DNA of 64,000 nucleotides. Origin: Sulfitobacter sp. SK011 (GTDB lineage: Bacteria > Pseudomonadota > Alphaproteobacteria > Rhodobacterales > Rhodobacteraceae). Made by a program: the position numbers and the translations under genes. The notes beneath the pieces are model-generated. The model saw only the letters and a list, made by a program, of their open reading frames with translations, made no database searches and was not told the origin of the DNA. Numbering within the stretch: position 1 is the first letter of the stretch; each line of letters starts with the position of its first letter. Below are positions 59,325-64,000 of the stretch, one piece after another. Location of the stretch: positions 4,084,001-4,148,000 of the forward strand of contig NZ_CP025803.1 of the NCBI RefSeq assembly GCF_003352065.1, in the 5' to 3' direction.

Positions 59325-59909
59325 ATGGCCAAACAGCCATCTACTAAGATACTTCTGAAGAATGTGCGTGCGTGCAAGATCTGCAAAGACCTGCCGCTTG
59401 GTCCGCGCCCGATCCTTCAAATCAGTTCAACGGCAAAGCTTTTGATTGTTGGGCAAGCACCAGGGCGCATAACACACCAAAAAAACATTCCTTTCGACGA
59501 TCCATCGGGCGACCGGTTAAGGCGTTGGTTGGGGGTCAGTCGAGGCACATTTTACGACGCTTCAAAGATCGCAATTCTACCCATGGGGTTCTGTTTCCCC
59601 GGCACAGGGAAGGGTGGCGATCTGCCTCCGCGTGCCGAATGTGCGCCTGCGTGGCGGGACAGCATCTTGGAGATGCTAGTCGGCATCGAGCTAACGCTGG
59701 TTATTGGTCGATACGCCATTGACTGGCACTTGCCAGAATATTTCGGGCGTACTGTGACAGATGCGGTAAGATCATGGGGCGATATCTGGCCAAAACAACT
59801 CATCTTGCCCCACCCGAGCCCTAGAAATAACAGGTGGCTAAAGACAAACCCATGGTTCGAAGCAAATGTCGTCCCTGCCCTGCAAGAGCGCGCAAAACAA
59901 CTGCTCTAG
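59325..59909 (+). CDS. Uracil-DNA glycosylase family protein
   Basis: This 194-residue UDG-superfamily protein has the motif VGQAPGRITHQKNIPFDDPSG near residue 45 and the closing HPSPRN near residue 165. The N-terminal CKICKDLP gives two cysteines, short of the four needed for the iron-sulphur types. It is similar to single-domain UDG relatives of unproven substrate. The first motif is GQAPG rather than the GEAPG or GQDPY of better-known families. It stands alone in its transcription unit. The gap 59910-60137 has no gene. Confidence 0.8.
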   Translation: MAKQPSTKILLKNVRACKICKDLPLGPRPILQISSTAKLLIVGQAPGRITHQKNIPFDDPSGDRLRRWLGVSRGTFYDASKIAILPMGFCFPGTGKGGDLPPRAECAPAWRDSILEMLVGIELTLVIGRYAIDWHLPEYFGRTVTDAVRSWGDIWPKQLILPHPSPRNNRWLKTNPWFEANVVPALQERAKQLL

Positions 59910-60137
59910 TCCGGTTTGCAGGCTAGGGGTCTCCAATGCAGGCATTCATTTGAGGTACTCGAACGGCGGCGAAGCCCCGCGAGGTCGACCTTGGCAAAAG
60001 CAACTATATAGGTCGGGTTTGAGCTAGAACTTCGCGATACTATCGGGCGAATTGATCCAGAAAAAGGCTGAAATCCCGCCAATCACGGGTGGAATTTAAC
60101 TATGCGGGCAGAGTGTGTCCTTCGGGCCGAAATATTC

Positions 60138-60476
60138 TCAGTCAAAAAACGGCGTCATCTGCGCGACGATCACGGAATTCTCTTCCAGCGCGCGCTGCAT
60201 CAGGCCGCGTTCTTCATCGTCAATCTCGTGTCCCTCGGCCTCGCGATCAGCCAAGGTGCCATAGCCGGTGACATCCAACGGGTTGGTATCCGCCTGCTTT
60301 AGGATCGCAACCGTCTCGCGCACGGCTTCTGCCTCATCCACGCCAGACGCAAAACACATCAGCGCAGCGCCGGTCGCATTTTCAGGCAGGCCATCGCCGT
60401 CCTTGCGTCCGATCTCAACCAACAGCGTATAGACCTGCTGGCGAGACGGTTTTTTGGGTTTCTTGGTGTCAGACAT
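60138..60476 (-). CDS. Conserved hypothetical protein, alphaproteobacterial
   Basis: This 112-residue soluble protein has a lysine-rich start (MSDTKKPKKPSRQQVYTLL) and an acidic C-terminal half with DEAEAVRETVAILKQADTNPLDVTGYG. It has no signal or membrane segment. No domain is recognised, although the gene position next to GlsB and dapD looks like stable core genome. The frame has normal codon usage and a plausible start. Confidence 0.7.
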   Translation of the reverse strand: MSDTKKPKKPSRQQVYTLLVEIGRKDGDGLPENATGAALMCFASGVDEAEAVRETVAILKQADTNPLDVTGYGTLADREAEGHEIDDEERGLMQRALEENSVIVAQMTPFFD

Positions 60477-60538
60477 GAAAAAGCTGCCGCAAATAAATTC
60501 GCAGCAGCCCTAGCGTGTCCATGCGACCTTGAAAAGGG

Positions 60539-60790
60539 TCAGCCGCGCCCGCGTATTGCGCGCCATGCCCAGATGACGAGGCACGCACCGACCAATCCGA
60601 CCAATAGTTGTGGCATCCATGCGTCAGCGGCATAAATGTCAAACAGCCCCAAAATGAAGTTCAGGACCACCGCGCCCACAATACCCAGGCCGATGTTTGC
60701 GATCAGGCCAGTGTCCGCCTTCATGATCATGCTGGCGATCCACCCCGCAAGGCCACCTACGATGATGGCTCCGATAATTCCGATACCCAT
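60539..60790 (-). CDS. GlsB/YeaQ/YmgE-family membrane protein
   Basis: This 83-residue protein has three hydrophobic helices and the family's repeated glycine pattern: IIGAIIVGGLAGWIASMIMK, then NIGLGIVGAVVLNFILGL. Such transglycosylase-associated proteins respond to envelope or acid stress. It stands between a hypothetical gene and dapD on the same strand, with 90 bases to dapD. Confidence 0.9.
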   Translation of the reverse strand: MGIGIIGAIIVGGLAGWIASMIMKADTGLIANIGLGIVGAVVLNFILGLFDIYAADAWMPQLLVGLVGACLVIWAWRAIRGRG

Positions 60791-60880
60791 TTTTATTCCC
60801 TTAGATGTCCGGCCGACGTTGGCCCTCAGCCTGTTAAACTGCGCAACATGGCATTTGGTTCCCGCCGTCGAGATACACTC

Positions 60881-61708
60881 TTAATCGCGCAACAACTCAT
60901 TGATGCTGGTCTTGGACCGGGTGCGTTCATCAACACGCTTCACGATCACGGCACAGTACAGATGCACACCGTTCTTTGACGGCATTGATCCAGCAACCAC
61001 AACCGATCCTGATGGGACTTCACCGTACATCACTTCACCGGTTTCACGATCCACAATCTTGGTGGATTGGCCAATGAACACACCCATGCCCAAAACGGAG
61101 CCTTCACGCACGATGCAGCCTTCGACCACTTCGGACCGCGCACCAATGAAACAATTGTCTTCGATGATTGTTGGTCCGGCCTGCATCGGCTCCAACACGC
61201 CGCCAATGCCAACACCACCAGACAGGTGCACGTTCTTACCGATCTGTGCACAGCTGCCGACAGTGGCCCAGGTGTCGACCATGGTGCCGCTGTCGACATA
61301 GGCACCAATGTTCACGAAAGATGGCATCAAAACAACGCCCGGCGCGATAAATGCGGATTTGCGTACGACGCAGTTCGGCACGGCACGAAAACCTGCGGCT
61401 TTCCACTGGTTATCGCCCCAGCCCTTGAACTTGCTGTCAACCTTGTCCCACCAACCGGCACCCTGTGCACCGCCTTCCTGGTGTTCCATGTCTTTGATCC
61501 GAAACCCCAAGAGTACAGCCTTTTTGGCCCATTGGTTCACATGCCAATTGCCATCCGGTTGCTTTTCCGCCACGCGCAGCTTGCCTGAATCGAGGGCATT
61601 CAGCGTGTCCTCAATCGCATCGCGCGTCTCACCTGTTGTGGCTGAGGTGATCTGGTCACGGGTATCCCATGCGGCTTCAATTGCGGTCTCGAGTTGGGCG
61701 TTGGACAT
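60881..61708 (-). CDS. dapD: 2,3,4,5-Tetrahydropyridine-2,6-dicarboxylate N-succinyltransferase
   Basis: This 275-residue enzyme of lysine and diaminopimelate synthesis adds succinyl from succinyl-CoA. The N-terminal helical part is followed from about residue 110 by a left-handed beta-helix of hexapeptide repeats ([38 protein letters not shown] and so on). The C-terminal [25 protein letters not shown] is characteristic of DapD. Full length and intact. Divergent from the LOG gene; the 196-base gap shows no further gene. Confidence 0.96.
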   Translation of the reverse strand: MSNAQLETAIEAAWDTRDQITSATTGETRDAIEDTLNALDSGKLRVAEKQPDGNWHVNQWAKKAVLLGFRIKDMEHQEGGAQGAGWWDKVDSKFKGWGDNQWKAAGFRAVPNCVVRKSAFIAPGVVLMPSFVNIGAYVDSGTMVDTWATVGSCAQIGKNVHLSGGVGIGGVLEPMQAGPTIIEDNCFIGARSEVVEGCIVREGSVLGMGVFIGQSTKIVDRETGEVMYGEVPSGSVVVAGSMPSKNGVHLYCAVIVKRVDERTRSKTSINELLRD

Positions 61709-61904
61709 GGGGTTCGTCTCCGACTGCTAAATATCTGTTACCGCGCTATAACGCTCAGCTTGGGTTGGCGCAATCATTCCCGCTCGGATGGTGGCGACAT
61801 CACCGCTTTTTTCAAAAGCACGAAGCAGGTGTGAATGACGCAGACCCGTTGCATGTTCCGCACAACCGGGCCACTTTGGACCCAACGTATAACCGGAGAT
61901 ACCC

Positions 61905-62750
61905 ATGAACGACGCCAACCGCCGTCACCCCTTGCGTGACGCGCACACAGACCGCACCGCCGCTGCCGAAGCCCCTGATACCGCACAGACCCGCGCGCCC
62001 GCATATCGGCTCGCCTTTACCGATGGCGAATTCATGTGCCGGGACGAATTACGCCCCGTTCGACTGCAGCTGGAACTGCTGAAGCCAGAAATGGGCCTGG
62101 ATGCGCATGGCATCAAATCAACCATCGTCCTGTTTGGCGGAGCACGCATTCCGGAGCCGTCACAAAAGGCGATGGCGCGCACCGAAACTTTGGCCGAGCT
62201 ATCGCATTTCTATGACGAGACGCGCGAATTCGCCCGGCTGATGACGCTAAAATCAATGGAAAACGGCGGGAAGGAAGGCGTCATCGTAACCGGTGGCGGG
62301 CCCGGTGTGATGGAGGCTGGCAATCGCGGGGCTATGGATGCCGGTGGGGAATCTATCGGGCTGAACATTGTGCTGCCGTTCGAGCAAGCCCCAAATGAAT
62401 ATGTCACGCCTGACCTTTGTTTCAACTTTCACTACTTTGGTATTCGCAAGATGCATTTCCTGATGCGCGCCAAGGCGATCTGTGTCTTTCCCGGTGGTTT
62501 TGGGACCTTGGATGAAATGTTTGAATCCCTCACCCTAATCCAAACCGGACGGATGCAACGCGTTCCGTTCTTGCTCTTTGGCCGCGCTTTTTGGGAAAAG
62601 ATCATCAACTGGGATGCGCTGGCAGACGCAGGCACCATTTCGGTCGAAGACCTCGACCTGTTTCGTTTCGTCGAAACGGCCGCCGAAGCAATGGAGCTGA
62701 TCGAAAACTGGGAAACACCCACAGCACGAGATCAAATTCCCGGACGCTGA
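61905..62750 (+). CDS. LOG-family phosphoribohydrolase
   Basis: This 281-residue protein of the LOG family (cytokinin riboside 5'-monophosphate phosphoribohydrolase-like; AMP nucleosidase-like) has TVLFGGARIPEP at the N-terminal part, the nucleotide loop GGGPGVMEAGNRGA, and the active-site PGGFGTLDEMFE. It has an N-terminal extension of about 60 residues compared with minimal LOG proteins. GGAG precedes the ATG. It probably cleaves the N-glycosidic bond of purine nucleoside monophosphates; the true substrate is unknown. Confidence 0.9.
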   Translation: MNDANRRHPLRDAHTDRTAAAEAPDTAQTRAPAYRLAFTDGEFMCRDELRPVRLQLELLKPEMGLDAHGIKSTIVLFGGARIPEPSQKAMARTETLAELSHFYDETREFARLMTLKSMENGGKEGVIVTGGGPGVMEAGNRGAMDAGGESIGLNIVLPFEQAPNEYVTPDLCFNFHYFGIRKMHFLMRAKAICVFPGGFGTLDEMFESLTLIQTGRMQRVPFLLFGRAFWEKIINWDALADAGTISVEDLDLFRFVETAAEAMELIENWETPTARDQIPGR

Positions 62751-62952
62751 TTTGGGCGCATTACGGTGCCGTCGGTGCCAGAAAGTAGAAAGAGATCTGT
62801 TGCGTTAATCGGCCTAAGACTTTTTGGTGTTTGAAAGGATCGCGCCGCATGATGGAATTCCTTGTAGCCGACGCTGTCTCAGAACTGCTGTTGCGCGAGA
62901 GTTAATGGATCCGACACACGCGCCTGACACAAAGATATCCCGGAGCAAGCCA

Positions 62953-63372
62953 GTGACAGATAAAGGCACAAAGACAGAGCAATTTGGCTATTCTGGCAAA
63001 CCCTTGTTTCAGAAACTTGGTCTGAAGCCCGGCATGACCTGTTTGCTGGTCAATGCGCCCGAAAATTACCTAACACTGGTGGCTGGCGTCGATGGGGTGG
63101 CTTTTGTTCAAAACGCAACCAAGGCCGATATGGTGCATCTTTTCTGCGATACCCGCGCCGATCTTGAGGATGGCATCCAACACGCGCTGGACAGTACCAA
63201 AGAAGGCGGGATGGTCTGGATATCCTGGCCCAAGAAATCGTCCAAACTTTTTGTCGACTTGACCGAAGATGGCCTTCGCGAGGTTGTTCTGCCGACGGGT
63301 TGGGTTGATGTCAAAGTCTGTGCCGTCGATGGGGATTGGTCCGGCCTCAAATTTCTGCGGCGCAAGAAATGA
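62953..63372 (+). CDS. DUF3052-like protein
   Basis: This 139-residue protein has GYSGKPLFQKLGLKPGMTCL at the start and ends GWVDVKVCAVDGDWSGLKFLRRKK, the pattern of DUF3052 proteins of unknown role. GTG 62953 is chosen because GGAG lies about nine bases before it and the protein then starts at the domain; ATG 62905 in frame would add a poorly conserved tail. The gap 62751-62952 and the 202 bases after the stop show no gene. Confidence 0.75.
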   Translation: MTDKGTKTEQFGYSGKPLFQKLGLKPGMTCLLVNAPENYLTLVAGVDGVAFVQNATKADMVHLFCDTRADLEDGIQHALDSTKEGGMVWISWPKKSSKLFVDLTEDGLREVVLPTGWVDVKVCAVDGDWSGLKFLRRKK

Positions 63373-63574
63373 CAAAAGCCGGGTGTTTAGCCTCCATTTT
63401 GGGATAACGCGCGCGCCACGGTGAGGTTTTTGAGTGCCGGCGTCGGATCTACCTCGGCACGAAATTCCTAAAATGACCTGAATTACGTATTTTTCCCCTT
63501 GCGCCTAAATCAAATTTGTATCCGACGGTTCAGCGCTATCTGCAAACAAGGGCAGACGATTGCGACGACATCTT

Positions 63575-64000
63575 TCAGGCCTTTTCTGAAAAGAAATCTT
63601 TCGCGGTATGTAATCTCAGGTGGCGCATGAACGACCGGGCCATGCTGGATGTCGGACCATGATCGGGTGTCGCGAAATAGCTCCGATATTCGATTGGCGA
63701 TGCAAACGAACGGAACGCAACGCCCTCTGATCGATACTGCACAATCGGAAAGGGATTGACGATCGCAATGCCAAGCCCTTCCTTGGCCAGATCTACGGCA
63801 GCAACCGACGTCGATACCTCGGCCACGATATGAGATGTGACACCGCTGCCATGCAAAACTTTCTCAAGCTGTGCGCGACGGGCGTGTCGGTGGGTCAGTG
63901 CAATCAGCGCCTGACCATCCAAATCCATGGGGTGGATTTCATCACGGCCGGCCAATGGATGATCGCTCGCCATGGCGCAGACAGCGCTGGATCTGCGGTA
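63575..64000 (-). CDS. LysR-family regulator, C-terminal part (runs off the window)
   Basis: The frame continues beyond 64000. The visible 142 codons form the second half of a LysR effector-binding domain: CAMASDHPLAGRDEIHP, then SVAAVDLAKEGLGIAIVNPF and a final PTSSMARSFMRHLRLH. The DNA-binding part is outside the window. The effector and targets cannot be told. Confidence 0.85.
   Translation of the reverse strand, partial: YRRSSAVCAMASDHPLAGRDEIHPMDLDGQALIALTHRHARRAQLEKVLHGSGVTSHIVAEVSTSVAAVDLAKEGLGIAIVNPFPIVQYRSEGVAFRSFASPIEYRSYFATPDHGPTSSMARSFMRHLRLHTAKDFFSEKA

Noticed and set aside
61727..62004. Short frames on both strands between dapD and the LOG gene
   Set aside because: They are too short, lack ribosome sites and partly overlap the LOG gene; no match to a known small protein.
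1..64000. CRISPR arrays, tRNA and rRNA genes
   Set aside because: No regularly spaced direct repeats and no tRNA-like or rRNA-like stretches were noticed on reading; a dedicated scan was not possible.

Overview
The window reads as chromosome of an alphaproteobacterium of the Rhodobacteraceae (Roseobacter group). Four things point there: several TRAP transporters, a complete beta-hydroxyaspartate cycle operon (bhcRABCD), the alphaproteobacterial style of the housekeeping genes (dapD, LOG protein), and a G+C content that looks mid-50s by eye. The density of broken genes and mobile-element scraps between about 43.4 and 55.3 kb suggests a genome undergoing decay and IS activity. The species cannot be fixed from the sequence alone.

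Layout. (1) 1-9602: a plus-strand operon with a dipeptide-type ABC importer (end of a solute-binding protein, two permeases, two ATPases), a flavin-reductase-like protein, three different amidohydrolases and a two-cysteine Asp/Glu/hydantoin racemase, most joined by 4-bp overlaps. It looks like uptake and stepwise hydrolysis of an N-heterocycle or cyclic amide whose identity is unknown. (2) 9814-15090, minus strand: a membrane protein, two 5-hydroxyisourate hydrolases (one with a Tat signal), a TRAP transporter and OHCU decarboxylase, i.e. the late urate-to-allantoin steps. (3) 15229-28989: a LysR regulator, a one-cysteine maleate-isomerase/arylmalonate-decarboxylase homologue, then two TRAP systems, each with its own GntR/FCD regulator. 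These enclose a hydantoinase, a hydratase/FAH-like protein, an amidase and a racemase homologue that lacks both catalytic cysteines. The two GntR promoters carry the same 12-bp palindrome. (4) 29227-32694: a FixJ-type two-component system beside a secreted HbpS/GlcG-like protein and a secreted ankyrin protein, with two matching candidate operators. (5) 32908-43366: a decayed ureidoglycine aminohydrolase, bhcR, bhcABCD, a peroxiredoxin, a GAPDH-like dehydrogenase, malic enzyme and an AmiS/UreI channel.

(6) 43423-48406: lpdA with an in-frame stop, an aceF tail, a LysR gene, a 42-residue small gene, a RidA protein, and remnants of a D-threonine-aldolase-like gene, a redoxin gene and a serine recombinase. 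(7) 48456-55304: a mobile island with a conjugation-type ATPase, a DUF3768 pair behind a hairpin leader, a large serine recombinase with a small upstream gene, an XRE plus RNase-H-like pair, an ArdC protein and an IS5-family scrap. (8) 55335-64000: ordinary genes including a homocysteine methyltransferase, a cupredoxin, an AraC regulator, a UDG-like protein, dapD, a LOG protein and a partial LysR.

How it fits together (inference): much of the first 43 kb serves nitrogen-rich cyclic compounds (ureides, hydantoins, possibly pyrimidine- or triazine-like rings). Ring import and opening give ammonia, urea and glyoxylate. Glyoxylate can be carried into oxaloacetate by the beta-hydroxyaspartate cycle and drained by malic enzyme. 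The sequence supports the gene content; the substrates are not established.
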